From: Elmis aenea
Taxonomy: Eukaryota; Arthropoda; Insecta; Coleoptera; Elmidae
Direction: 5' to 3'
Assembly: GCA_947652605.1 (NCBI GenBank)
Contig: OX393578.1
Span: forward strand, 36,213,470 to 36,277,469
DNA: 64,000 nucleotides
Shown: in pieces, positions 1 to 9,897 of the stretch
How positions within the stretch are numbered: the first letter of the stretch is position 1
Layout: the number at the start of each line of letters is the position of its first letter
Made by a program: the position numbers and the translations under genes
The notes under the pieces: model-generated
The model's database searches: none
What the model saw: only the letters and a program-made list of their open reading frames with translations
Told to the model about the DNA's origin: nothing

Positions 1-1901
1 TTTCAATTTTTAACTAAACATTTGCTTAGCCAGCCCATGTCATTGTTATAAGGTATTTAAAATTTGAAGTTGCTAACTAAATAGCTGTTCTTTTTTAATA
101 TGTAACTTAATAATGGCAACTAATAAATTATTTCAATTTTTCCTTTCGTAACTGAACAACTGTTTTATTGCAGATATTTTTACAACTTATTTCATATTTT
201 TAACTAACCATTTGTTTAGCCCATGTCCTCTGTTATAAGTTATTTGAAATTTGAAGTTGCTAACTAAACAGCTGTTCTTTTTTTAAATGTAGACAACTAA
301 ATAATAGCGCAACTGTAGTACAATGCAAATTTTTAATATGTAACTAAATAATAACAACTATAGTACAATACAATACTTTTGATACAGATAATAATAACTA
401 ATTCATTTACATATTGTGGAACATGCACCGTTTTCTAAATTTAAGAACGATGACAGATGTTCGGTGTATGTTATTTTCACCTTTCAGGAATAGTATGTAA
501 TCGATAGATGTTGGTGAGCTGAAGAAGCACTCGGGACCACATCTGTGCCTGGCGTTGTTCTTAAAAATCTTGGACTGGATTGCTGACAAATAAATTGTGC
601 TACGTTCACATGGTAGCATGATGATGTGGTCCATCCGTTCGGTGTGCGTTATTTTCACATATTGGGAATAGAATGTTTTCGATGGAAGATGTTGGTAGGC
701 CAAAGAGCACTCGAGAAGACCATATCTGTTCCTTATGTGGTCCGTTTTCTAAATTTAAGAACGACGACAGATGTTCGGTGTGTGTTATTTTCACCTTTTA
801 AGAATAGTATGTAATCGATGGATGTTGGTGAGCTGAAGAAGCACTCGGGACCACATCTGTGCCTGGCGTTGGTTGTTCTTAAAAATCTTGGACTGGATTG
901 CTGACAAATAAATTGTGCTACGTTCACATGGTAGCATGATGATGTGGTCCATCCGTTCGGTGTGCGTTATTTTCACATATTGGGAATAGAATGTTTTCGA
1001 TGGAAGATGTTGGTAGGCCAAAGAAACACTCGGGACCATAACTGTTCCTTGCGGTGTTCCGAGGGACTTTGGACTGCCGGTAGGTTTGAGTGCTGTAACA
1101 GATATTTAATTATTATTTGCAGACATTTTTTTAAATGCAGTGAAGGCTGATTAAAAATATATTTAAAAACAAAAATTAAAAAGATTATCAGGATACAACG
1201 ATATGGCGCTATTCTCTTTGTTTATATAGATGAGCAAAAAAGACGACAATATTGAAGGTTGCAATAGCAACTGCTAGTGGAAATGGACAACTAGTAAAGT
1301 ACCACCTAGAGCTCTGCTGTGATGGACACTGGATCTTAATTTGTATATAACTGGGTATCTGCAGGAGTTTTCTGGTGGAATTTGTAAAATATTGAAAACA
1401 AAAATGATCATAATGCATGATGGTTGGGTTGGTTTGGCAATTTTGTGGATTCCTTGAATGCGAACGTGAAGACATGTGTATGTGATGTAATTAATAAATT
1501 AATATCATTTCAAATCCGTTGCTGATGTGTACAATATACAATAATTACCTACTGTACGTTGTACTCATCACCAATAACCGCTAGTAAATTACTGAAGGTT
1601 TTATTTTTATCAATTTTGGGTATTGTACAACGCCAAACAAATTCATGCAGATAACTAGTAAACAAAGGTTCGGATGTTCCGAACTGACGACGTAACTTTC
1701 GTTTACATCTCATCCACATGTTCTCCACATTCTGGGTGTGTATATCCCGATTCAAGGGATCCACAAAATGTAATGTATGATTTATCATATCGTGGGTGTA
1801 AATACCACCAGCAATATTGCCGATGTTGGCATACGCGGCCCAACCATCGTGCACAATGTGCGTTCCTGGCAAAATATATTGCTGAATTAAATGCCCCAGT
1901 G
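1..1901. repeat. Left arm of the Merlin inverted repeat, built of tandem repeats
   Basis: The outer 400 bases hold two imperfect copies of a roughly 189-bp unit (starts near 1 and 190), sharing the stretch around AATTTGAAGTTGCTAACTAA. From about 437 to 1060 two copies of a roughly 314-bp unit follow (starts near 441 and 755), each containing the GACAGATGTTCGGTG segment. The inner part (1209-1901) mirrors the 3' flank and C-terminal third of the transposase gene. Tandemly repetitive long arms recall foldback (FB) elements. Confidence 0.8.
1549..1901 (-). pseudogene. Antisense C-terminal fragment of the Merlin transposase (in left arm)
   Basis: This stretch encodes the last roughly 117 residues of the transposase at 3527-4498, in the opposite orientation and ending with the same stop codon. 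It includes the second and third catalytic positions (HDGWAAY and QNVENMW) but lacks the zinc ribbon and first catalytic aspartate. Homology breaks at about 1901. It exists because the inverted-repeat arm extends into the coding sequence, so it is a duplicated gene end, not an independent gene. It is antisense to the intact gene and could form double-stranded RNA if transcribed through. Confidence 0.8.
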
Positions 1902-2103
1902 TCTACTTCTAAGAACCTTTGTCCATCCCACCGAAATATGGTACTAGACCAGTTACTAGTCACAGTCACCGGAAGTGTTAAATAAATTGTAAGTGCAATA
2001 TAAAACATTTAGGGTGTCCCCCAGTAGGGGGCCCGGATGCACTGCACCCTCCACATGATTGGCCCTGGATAGTGGGATGGACACTGGATGTTAATTTGTA
2101 CAT

Positions 2104-3148
2104 ATGAGTCGTCCGTTTGCAAAAGCAGTTAAATCCATAAAAATCGAAGGTTGAGTTTTTGTTATCCCTGGAAACTTCAACTCATTGGCTATCAAATGAA
2201 CATGTTCTACAGATGCAAAAAAAATTAAAAACACTACAAATTCGTAGTTGAAAAGTGGGTACAGAAGCAAAAGCATTCAAATCCGTTTAGTGTTCAGGTG
2301 CAAAAGAAGTTAAACCAAACCTGCCATATTTAATTTGCAAAAGCATTTACATCCATGTTTGAAGGTGTTTGCCAAAAATTACAGTAACAAAAGCAGCTAT
2401 ATCTGTGAATGTCTTGTCTTTCTATCAGAATTGGTAGGAAAAGCCCGTTGTTTAGTTTCAGTTTTGTTATCTTGTTGGATGAAAGTGTTTGTTATTACTG
2501 AATAATGGAAGGAGACAATGAGTTTAAAAGTGATTTTTAACCGAAACCGTTATTTTTAAAGGCAAAAAAAACGGTAACCTTTAACAAAAATAATAAAAAA
2601 CCGGTATTTTAAACAATTTTTTAAATAAAAATTACGATGAAAAATACAAAATCTGTAGTAAATGCGATTAGTTTACCAAAAGTCATTACTGAACTCTTGA
2701 TTGAACATTTATTATACAATTATAAATAAATAATATCTTTTCATACTTTAACATTTCTTACAATAATTTTGATTTATAAGTTTTGTAATAAATTATTTTA
2801 AACAGATAGTCTTTATTAATTTATAAACCTACAACAAAATTTTTGGGGGACCGGATTTAACTACTTTTGCATGTTTTTAAATAAACATCGTGTACACTTC
2901 ATTTGCAAAAGAAGTTAAATCCAAATACAGAAGCAAAAGAAGTTAAATCCGAAAAATATTTATTTATTGATAATCTCCTGTTATAGTCAGATTATAGGCA
3001 TTTTGGAGAATAAATAAACAATTTTTTGTTTGCCTAAACAAAAAAAAATCACTGTTTTACATAAAAAGCGTAGATTCTAGGAGTTTTTATCGATTTGCCA
3101 AAAAAAAATTCATGTGGATTTAAATGGTTTTGCAAACGGACGACTCAT
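2104..3148. mobile_element. Inserted TIR element with an 18-nt motif array
   Basis: The ends are inverted repeats: ATGAGTCGTCCGTTTGCAAA at 2104 mirrors the sequence ending at 3148. Flanking sequence at 2075-2103 and 3149-3200 matches the uninterrupted stretch at 1316-1400, which shows that this is an insertion into a Merlin-arm-like sequence. Inside, a degenerate motif GCAAAAGNAGTTAAATCC occurs at 2119, 2267, 2300, 2337, 2387, 2905 and 2933, and inverted at 2853 and 3116. The centre (about 2533-2760) is the reverse complement of part of the hAT-like element at 50328-50765. No coding sequence was recognised. Superfamily unknown. Confidence 0.6.
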
Positions 3149-3526
3149 TATCTGGGTATATGCTGGATTTGTTCTGACGGAGTTCGTAAAATTTTGAAGA
3201 AAAAAAAAACAGTGGTTGGGTGTTTTTTTGGATTCCTTAAATGCGAATCGAATTAAATAAAACAGATTTAAACACCGCGCAGTGTGCAAAATCGCTACGT
3301 TTATTGTGGTGGTTTTCCATTGGTGGTATCCCCGCCCTTAAGACCCGCGAAATGGCGCCAATTTCAAAAGCTCTCCAATAAGAAGTCGAATATTGCACTT
3401 TATTTGAAAATCGCCAATACAGTATCTGAGTCAATTTAGCGCGTTATAAAAGTGGCTTCGAGAGTTCTGGCAAGGGTTCGAGGCTTTATTAAAAAAACAG
3501 TGAATAGTAATCCACGTTTTGTCGCT

Positions 3527-4498
3527 ATGGCTGCAACAATTATTGTTAACCAGGTGTTACCGAGGGACCTAATTGTGGAAGAGGAGTGGCAATATGTGGC
3601 ATTAGCTCAGCAATTTCTTGGTGACGTTGCTGTTTTAGAATTTTTAGCAGCCAGAAGGCTAATTAAAAATTCGTCGTTTTGTGAGAGGTGTCAGGTTAAT
3701 CGAGTTTTGATTTCTTATACAGGTGTTCAGGATGGAATGATATGGCGTTGTAAAACTTGCAGGCAGAAGCAGTCTGTTCGAGACGGAAGCTTCTTTTCTT
3801 TAAGCCGGCTTCCACTATCTACAATTATGTATTGTTTATATGGATGGGCGAGAGACATCCCACAGGGTGAGGTGGCGTATCAAGCTGGAGTCAATGTTAA
3901 CACGCTCGTCGATTGGAACAACTATTGCCGAGAAGTTGTTGAGCAATGGCTCCAGCATCACCCACGAGAAATTGGCGGCATGTTGGATGATGGTACCCAG
4001 CTGGTAGTGGAAATTGACGAATCCAAGTTTTTCCATCGTAAGTATCATCGAGGGCAGTGGCGTGAAGGACACTGGGTATTCGGAGGTATAGAACGGGGTA
4101 CCGGTAAGTGTTTTTTGGTGGAAGTAGCTGATCGCACCGCAGCAACACTGGGGCATTTAATTCAGCAATATATTTTGCCAGGAACGCACATTGTGCACGA
4201 TGGTTGGGCCGCGTATGCCAACATCGGCAATATTGCTGGTGGTATTTACACCCACGATATGATAAATCATACATTACATTTTGTGGATCCCTTGAATCGG
4301 GATATACACACCCAGAATGTGGAGAACATGTGGATGAGATGTAAACGAAAGTTACGTCGTCAGTTCGGAACATCCGAACCTTTGTTTACTAGTTATCTGC
4401 ATGAATTTGTTTGGCGTTGTACAATACCCAAAATTGATAAAAATAAAACCTTCAGTAATTTACTAGCGGTTATTGGTGATGAGTACAACGTACAGTAG
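3527..4498 (+). CDS. Merlin transposase (IS1595/ISXO2-type DDE)
   Basis: An intact 323-residue frame from the ATG at 3527. The same frame is open back to a TAG at 3437, so an upstream non-ATG start or exon is possible but unsupported. A zinc ribbon is visible at residues 52-78 (C52, C55, C75, C78: FCERC and RCKTC). The DDE core follows: D164 in VVEIDESKF, D225 in HIVHDGWAAY and E266 in QNVENMW, followed by a basic helix (RCKRKLRR). These are hallmarks of the ISXO2-like domain shared by bacterial IS1595 and eukaryotic Merlin transposons. The enzyme would act in the nucleus to excise and insert the element. No frameshift or premature stop is present, so it may be functional. Its C-terminal third is duplicated in antisense in the left arm. 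Confidence 0.85.
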   Translation: MAATIIVNQVLPRDLIVEEEWQYVALAQQFLGDVAVLEFLAARRLIKNSSFCERCQVNRVLISYTGVQDGMIWRCKTCRQKQSVRDGSFFSLSRLPLSTIMYCLYGWARDIPQGEVAYQAGVNVNTLVDWNNYCREVVEQWLQHHPREIGGMLDDGTQLVVEIDESKFFHRKYHRGQWREGHWVFGGIERGTGKCFLVEVADRTAATLGHLIQQYILPGTHIVHDGWAAYANIGNIAGGIYTHDMINHTLHFVDPLNRDIHTQNVENMWMRCKRKLRRQFGTSEPLFTSYLHEFVWRCTIPKIDKNKTFSNLLAVIGDEYNVQ

Positions 4499-6205
4499 GT
4501 AATTATTGTATATTGTACACATCAGCAACGGATTTGAAATGATATTAATTTATTAATTACATCACATACACATGTCTTCACGTTCGCATTCAAGGAATCC
4601 ACAAAATTGCCAAACCAACCCAACCATCATGCATTATGATCATTTTTGTTTTCAATATTTTACAAATTCCACCAGAAAACTCCTGCAGATACCCAGTTAT
4701 ATACAAATTAAGATCCAGTGTCCATCACAGCAGAGCTCTAGGTGGTACTTTACTAGTTGTCCATTTCCACTAGCAGTTGCTATTGCAACCTTCAATATTG
4801 TCGTCTTTTTTGCTCATCTATATAAACAAAGAGAATAGCGCCATATCGTTGTATCCTGATAATCTTTTTAATTTTTGTTTTTAAATATATTTTTAATCAG
4901 CCTTCACTGCATCTAAAACAACATCGTTACTAAGTAATTGCTGGCAAAACAATTGTTGCTTCACTCTTTCTTATAAGGTAAAGTTGTGACATTAAAAAAA
5001 TGTCTGCAAATAATAATTAAATATCTGTTACAGCACTCAAACCTACCGGCAGTCCAAAGTCCCTCGGAACACCGCAAGGAACAGTTATGGTCCCGAGTGT
5101 TTCTTTGGCCTACCAACATCTTCCATCGAAAACATTCTATTCCCAATATGTGAAAATAACGCACACCGAACGGATGGACCACATCATCATGCTACCATGT
5201 GAACGTAGCACAATTTATTTGTCAGCAATCCAGTCCAAGATTTTTAAGAACAACCAACGCCAGGCACAGATGTGGTCCCGAGTGCTTCTTCAGCTCACCA
5301 ACATCCATCGATTACATACTATTCTTAAAAGGTGAAAATAACACACACCGAACATCTGTCGTCGTTCTTAAATTTAGAAAACGGACCACATAAGGAACAG
5401 ATATGGTCTTCTCGAGTGCTCTTTGGCCTACCAACATCTTCCATCGAAAACATTCTATTCCCAATATGTGAAAATAACGCACACCGAACGGATGGACCAC
5501 ATCATCATGCTACCATGTGAACGTAGCACAATTTATTTGTCAGCAATCCAGTCCAAGATTTTTAAGAACAACGCCAGGCACAGATGTGGTCCCGAGTGCT
5601 TCTTCAGCTCACCAACATCTATCGATTACATACTATTCCTGAAAGGTGAAAATAACATACACCGAACATCTGTCATCGTTCTTAAATTTAGAAAACGGTG
5701 CATGTTCCACAATATGTAAATGAATTAGTTATTATTATCTGTATCAAAAGTATTGTATTGTACTATAGTTGTTATTATTTAGTTACATATTAAAAATTTG
5801 CATTGTACTACAGTTGCGCTATTATTTAGTTGTCTACATTTAAAAAAAGAACAGCTGTTTAGTTAGCAACTTCAAATTTCAAATAACTTATAACAGAGGA
5901 CATGGGCTAAACAAATGGTTAGTTAAAAATATGAAATAAGTTGTAAAAATATCTGCAATAAAACAGTTGTTCAGTTACGAAAGGAAAAATTGAAATAATT
6001 TATTAGTTGCCATTATTAAGTTACATATTAAAAAAGAACAGCTATTTAGTTAGCAACTTCAAATTTTAAATACCTTATAACAATGACATGGGCTGGCTAA
6101 GCAAATGTTTAGTTAAAAATTGAAATAAGTTATAAAAACTCCTGCAATAAAACAGCTGTTTAGTTACGAAGTGAAAAATTGAAATAACTTATTAAAACAC
6201 TGAAT
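4146..6205. repeat. Right arm of the Merlin inverted repeat
   Basis: Reverse complement of the left arm, with the same tandem sub-repeats in opposite orientation. It carries about 79 bases near 4910-4990 that the left arm lacks, and continues outward to about 6205, beyond what the window shows of the left arm. Its inner part is the C-terminal coding region of the transposase. Confidence 0.8.
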
Positions 6206-6467
6206 AAAACAACAAATTAATCATACCATTATGCATAAACCCCAGCTATAAACACATAGACTATATTAAGCGGTAGTGTATAGTGGGCTGCAAACCTTTT
6301 ATGGAAGTTGACGCTGTCAGTGCTAGTCGCTGCAACTTCAGATTTCCGGTCCCTTACAAGCATAGATTACCCTCCCCTAAACATACATACGAAACAATCC
6401 CAGTTTCGAGTTGAATTCATATTTGAGAATATGAAAATACGATGACATTTAAAAATAAATTGATATG
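6206..6467. other. Short spacer, no gene seen
   Basis: AT-rich sequence between the Merlin inverted repeat and a small tandem repeat. No coding or structural signal was recognised. Confidence 0.4.
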
Positions 6468-6600
6468 TAACCTAGAAATTGAAGTATGTCAAAAGACAGT
6501 ACTGTCAAACTGACAGCATAACCTAGAAATTGAATTATGTCAATACTGTCAAACTGACAGCATAACTTAGAAATTGAATTATGTAAATGACAGTAAGACT
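6468..6600. repeat. Short tandem repeat with CTGTCAAACTGACAG units
   Basis: Three imperfect copies of a 44-51 bp unit beginning TAACCTAGAAATTGAA (starts near 6468, 6519 and 6563). Copies contain ACTGTCAAACTGACAG, itself partly self-complementary. It lies just upstream of the Helitron 5' end and may have been the target site. Confidence 0.7.
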
Positions 6601-6667
6601 GTTATTTGACAGTCATTGACAGTTCATCTATCTATATATAAAAAATCAACGCATTTTCTATTTAATT

Positions 6668-7319
6668 ATGCCTCCCAAACGGAGGGATTGGTCAATCTAC
6701 ACCTCAAGCAAAGGAAAAAAAAACACTACGCTTCAGAAGCAGATGAGCAACGGGAAGATTGGAAACGAATCGATTACGCAATGCTCAAGCCCGTTCATCT
6801 GAAACGGACGAGCAACGGGAAGCAAGATTGGAAACGAATCGATTACGCAATGCTCAAGCCCGATCTGAAATGGACGAGCAACGGGAAGCAAGATTGAAAA
6901 CGAATCGATTACGCAATGCTCAAGCCCGATCTGAAATGGACGAGCAACGGGAAGCAAGATTGAAAACGAATCGATTACGCAATGCTCAAGCCCGTTCATC
7001 TGAAATAGACGAGCAACGGGAAGCAAGATTGGAAACGAATCGATTACGCAATGCTCAAGCCCGTTCATCTGAAATGGACGAGCAACGGGAAGCAAGATTG
7101 GAAACGAATCGATTACGCAATGCTCAAGCCCGTTCATCTGAAATAGACGAGCAACAGGAAGCAAGATTGGAAACGAATCGATTACGCAATGCTCAAGCCC
7201 GTTCATCTAAAATGGACGAGCAACGGGAAGCAAGATTGGAAACGAATCGATTACGCAATGCTCAAGCCCGTTCATCTGAAATGATTGGAAACGAATCGAC
7301 TACGCAATGCTCTCACTAG
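6668..7319 (+). pseudogene. Decayed Helitron-associated ORF with 23-residue tandem repeats
   Basis: Starts MPPKRR at 6668 but changes frame more than once. A 4-nt deletion relative to later units lies near 6756. From 6759 to 7316 the frame is open and repeats a 22/23-residue unit reading ETNRLRNAQARSSEMDEQRE about eight times; shorter units lack one serine codon. The unit is highly charged and probably helical or disordered. Similar repeats occur near the N-terminus of Helitron-like proteins (recollection, not searched). No catalytic domain follows. Confidence 0.55.
6741..7300 (+). repeat. 66/69-bp tandem coding repeat
   Basis: About eight units carrying GAAACGAATCGATTACGCAA followed by TGCTCAAGCCCG. 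Unit length is 69 bp, or 66 bp where one TTC triplet is missing, so length changes keep the reading frame. Units are very similar, implying recent expansion or homogenisation. Confidence 0.85.
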
Positions 7320-7578
7320 AAGAATAATTTGTTTTACATTAAATTTTGAGCTATTTATATCATCTCAGGAACGAAGTCAATTATGGACAAACGAAAGATA
7401 ATTTTTTTCGCAAGAAGAAAAATACGCGCAAGGCGGTGTCTAGCGGTGAAGGAAGGAGTGTTGTAAATAAAAATTTGAGCCAATCGATTGTTCACGACAC
7501 GCTTAGCAATAATCGATATATCTAGGGAACATAGAGACATGTAACGTGCAACAAACGAAAGGTAATTTATTGCGCAAA

Positions 7579-7722
7579 GAGAACTTTACGCGCAAAGAGA
7601 ACTTTACGCGCAAAGAGAACTTTACGCGCAAAGAGAACTTTACGCGCAAAGAGAACTTTACGCGCAAAGAGAACTTTACGCGCAAAGAGAACTTTACACG
7701 CAAAGAGAATTCTACGCGCAAG
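7579..7722. repeat. 18-bp minisatellite, eight copies
   Basis: Eight head-to-tail copies of GAGAACTTTACGCGCAAA with changes only in the last two. The period is divisible by three, so both strands stay open, but this is not evidence of coding. The preceding stretch (7395-7560) has a diverged duplicate of the flanking region. Confidence 0.9.
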
Positions 7723-7742
7723 CAGGGATCTCTAGCGGTGAA

Positions 7743-7772
7743 GGAGCCCTGAAGGGGCTCCGGAATCGCTAG
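7743..7772 (+). other. Helitron 3' hairpin and CTAG terminus
   Basis: Stem GGAGCCC pairs with GGGCTCC around a TGAAG loop; seven bases later the element ends in CTAG before T. This is the rolling-circle replication terminator signature of Helitrons. Confidence 0.7.
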
Positions 7773-9097
7773 TTATCAATAAAAATTTCGTTTGTGGTCC
7801 TGAATACGTGTACATAAACTAAAATTATATTTACACACTTGATAAAGCTGAAAAAAAAAATTAACTTATGAAGCTAATACTCTTCAACGACGTTTTTCTT
7901 GATATGTTTGAAAATATTTTAAATGTAATAATAATAGAAATAAACTATTTCAAATATTTTTTAACAAACATTAATTTCTATCTTATTTGATAAACAGTTT
8001 TAAAGGCAACCAAAATTCAAGGATAAAAAAATTGCAGCATAATATATGCATCATTTTGAAAAATCCATTAATTTAATGTAATTATCCTAGCTCATTATTC
8101 TAATAAACATAACACCACATCTAGAGTTCACTTTGTCTTAGTAATACATTACGCACTGGCGCTGTAATTTAACCCTGCACGTGCATAACACGTCGACTTT
8201 CCTGATTTATTAAAAGTTTTGTTTTCCACGATGTACCAGTACCATATTTATAAATCGATATTATAATATTAACTTACTCCTCAATGCTCGGCATCTTCTC
8301 AGTCCAATGAATATTTGATTAGGAAGCAGATTTCAAGCGGAAAATACTTTTCAATAAGTTACTTGATTACCCACAACAGTTGTGATTACCATCTCATGCT
8401 AAATTAAAGAGAATTTTAATATTAGGGTTACAAATTGTTGAGGTAAATATTATTCAGGTTTAAGTAAATGTGGTTTTGCTTTAGAGGAAATATTTTTGTA
8501 TTACAAATAATGATATTAAAGAATAACTCAACATATTTACATCGGTGCACAATGTTAACATTATGGTCTTAAAATGTGATCCTAATTTGCTGAGTTTATG
8601 CTTGTAATTGTTTCATAAAGCATACAAAATAAAATGATTAGTATGTGTACACTAAATAAACTTGAAAATGCGAAGTATGCACTTCACGACTTGAACTTTG
8701 CCTCGCTACATTATATCTTTTATTTATAAGCTTGCTAATCGCTAATCCATGCTTTTATTAAAAAGTTTTAATGTAGGAAATACGTCTACCGATTTACTAT
8801 TGTGCCACTTTGCTGTTGAAAATGTTTTTACTAAGGCTTATTAAATAATTATGCCGAGATCAATACCAAATTATTTATGCCTCAGAATTAGCAACTGGCA
8901 CTTAGTTGTGATTCTGCAAGATGATCATTTGGTATCAAAAATGTTTACTTTGATATTCATCTGTTTAAATCAAAAGGAAAACTATGTAAGAATCTTACTA
9001 ATTAAGTGTTAATGTATTTTTATTGATGTTAATTGTTTTAACGTTTTCGTAACTTAAAATTTTACAAATAAATCCTATCAAGATTTATTATAGAACA
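7773..9097. other. AT-rich intergenic sequence
   Basis: No open frame, exon, RNA gene or recognisable element was found in this stretch. Confidence 0.4.
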
Positions 9098-9897
9098 TTT
9101 TTTTCTCATTCCAAATATATAAGGGTTGATGTAGTTATTTTCAAAAATACGCAAGTTACGAAGGTTTTAATCTTCTTTTTAAAGAAAAAGATAGTAGGCT
9201 GTAAAAACAGTAAAACCTTTCAAAACTCATTTGGTACGAGTTAAGGAGGTTTCTTGATTTGTTTTTGAGATAAACACTATAATATTTGAACATAAGATAA
9301 CAACAATATAGTCAGAATCAGCAGTTATGTAGTATATTGTTGTTTATCTTATGTTCAAATATTTATAATGTTAATCACAACAACTAATTAAAAAACCTTC
9401 GTAACTTGTACTATGTGTTTTAAAAGGGTTTACACCTTGTTTTTTTTTGGTTTCACAACCTGTTTTTCTTTTTAAAAAAAAGTCTAAAAAAACCTTCGTA
9501 ACTTGCGTATTATTGAAAATAACTACATCGACCATTCTATATTTGGAATGAGAAAACAATAAGGAATTTGAATAAGCCATAGCCAACTATAGCTTCCTTT
9601 AAGAAATGGTAAGTTTGTTTCGTAACTTTTTAACAGCGAGCGTAAAAATCTTTTTTTTTTTTGTATAATCGAATTTTACATAAAAATAATCTTCACAAAT
9701 TGTTTCGATATTTACAACAATAACGAAGATATGACACATTATAAATGTTAAAAAACTGTTTTTCTTTCTAATTACTCAAAAAGTGGAAAAGATAGAATAT
9801 TTTTGAAAACTGCACCTTTTTGGTAATTTAATCGTTTTTCTTGAATATTAAGCGAGATATTCATATAATCCCATCGAATTTGGACCACCCTGTATAG
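9098..9897. repeat. Palindromic dispersed repeat ending in a CCACCCTGTATA-type terminus
   Basis: From 9098 to about 9560 the sequence folds back on itself (position pairs sum to about 18657). The mirrored segments include CTCATTCCAAATATA and CGCAAGTTACGAAGG, and the centre near 9328 carries AACATAAGATAA inverted. The right half (about 9290-9700) is repeated at 26215-26600. The right end TTTGGACCACCCTGTATA at about 9880-9897 resembles a repeat end at 61195-61217. Superfamily unknown; no coding capacity seen. Confidence 0.6.

Larger units (their letters stand above)
1..6205. mobile_element. Merlin-type DNA transposon inside a giant inverted repeat
   Basis: Bases 1 to about 1901 are the reverse complement of about 4146 to 6125. 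Position pairs sum to 6126 in the outer part and 6047 in the inner part; the 79-nt shift is extra sequence in the right arm near 4910-4990. The repeat continues outward: the right arm runs to about 6205, so the left end lies outside the window. Corresponding reading frames in the two arms translate identically, so the arms are nearly identical. The loop (1902-4145) contains a separate inserted element and the 5' part of the transposase gene. Merlin elements normally have short terminal repeats, so kilobase arms that include coding sequence are unusual. Either gene conversion or an inverted duplication of one end could explain this. No target duplication can be read because one end is missing. 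Confidence 0.8.
6631..7772 (+). mobile_element. Non-autonomous Helitron
   Basis: The 3' end is textbook: a hairpin with 7-bp stem (GGAGCCC/GGGCTCC, 7743-7761), a short spacer, then CTAG at 7769-7772 followed by T. The 5' end is read as TCTATATATAAAAAATC at 6631 preceded by A, consistent with insertion between A and T; an alternative TC lies four bases upstream at 6627. An ATG beginning MPPKRR lies about 40 bases inside. From memory, Helitron-associated proteins often start this way. The body is mostly repeats: a 69-bp coding repeat (6741-7300) and an 18-bp minisatellite (7579-7722). No Rep/helicase domain is present, so mobilisation would need a partner element. Confidence 0.7.

Noticed and set aside
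407..1150. Several 60-100 codon frames in both arms of the Merlin inverted repeat
   Set aside because: They occur on both strands of tandem repeats and have no domain; identical translations in the two arms only reflect the inverted repeat.
1674..2008. Overlapping frames antisense to the transposase fragment
   Set aside because: Shadows of the duplicated transposase coding sequence.
7579..7722. CRISPR-like array
   Set aside because: The repeats are head-to-tail with no spacers, in an animal genome; it is a minisatellite inside a Helitron.
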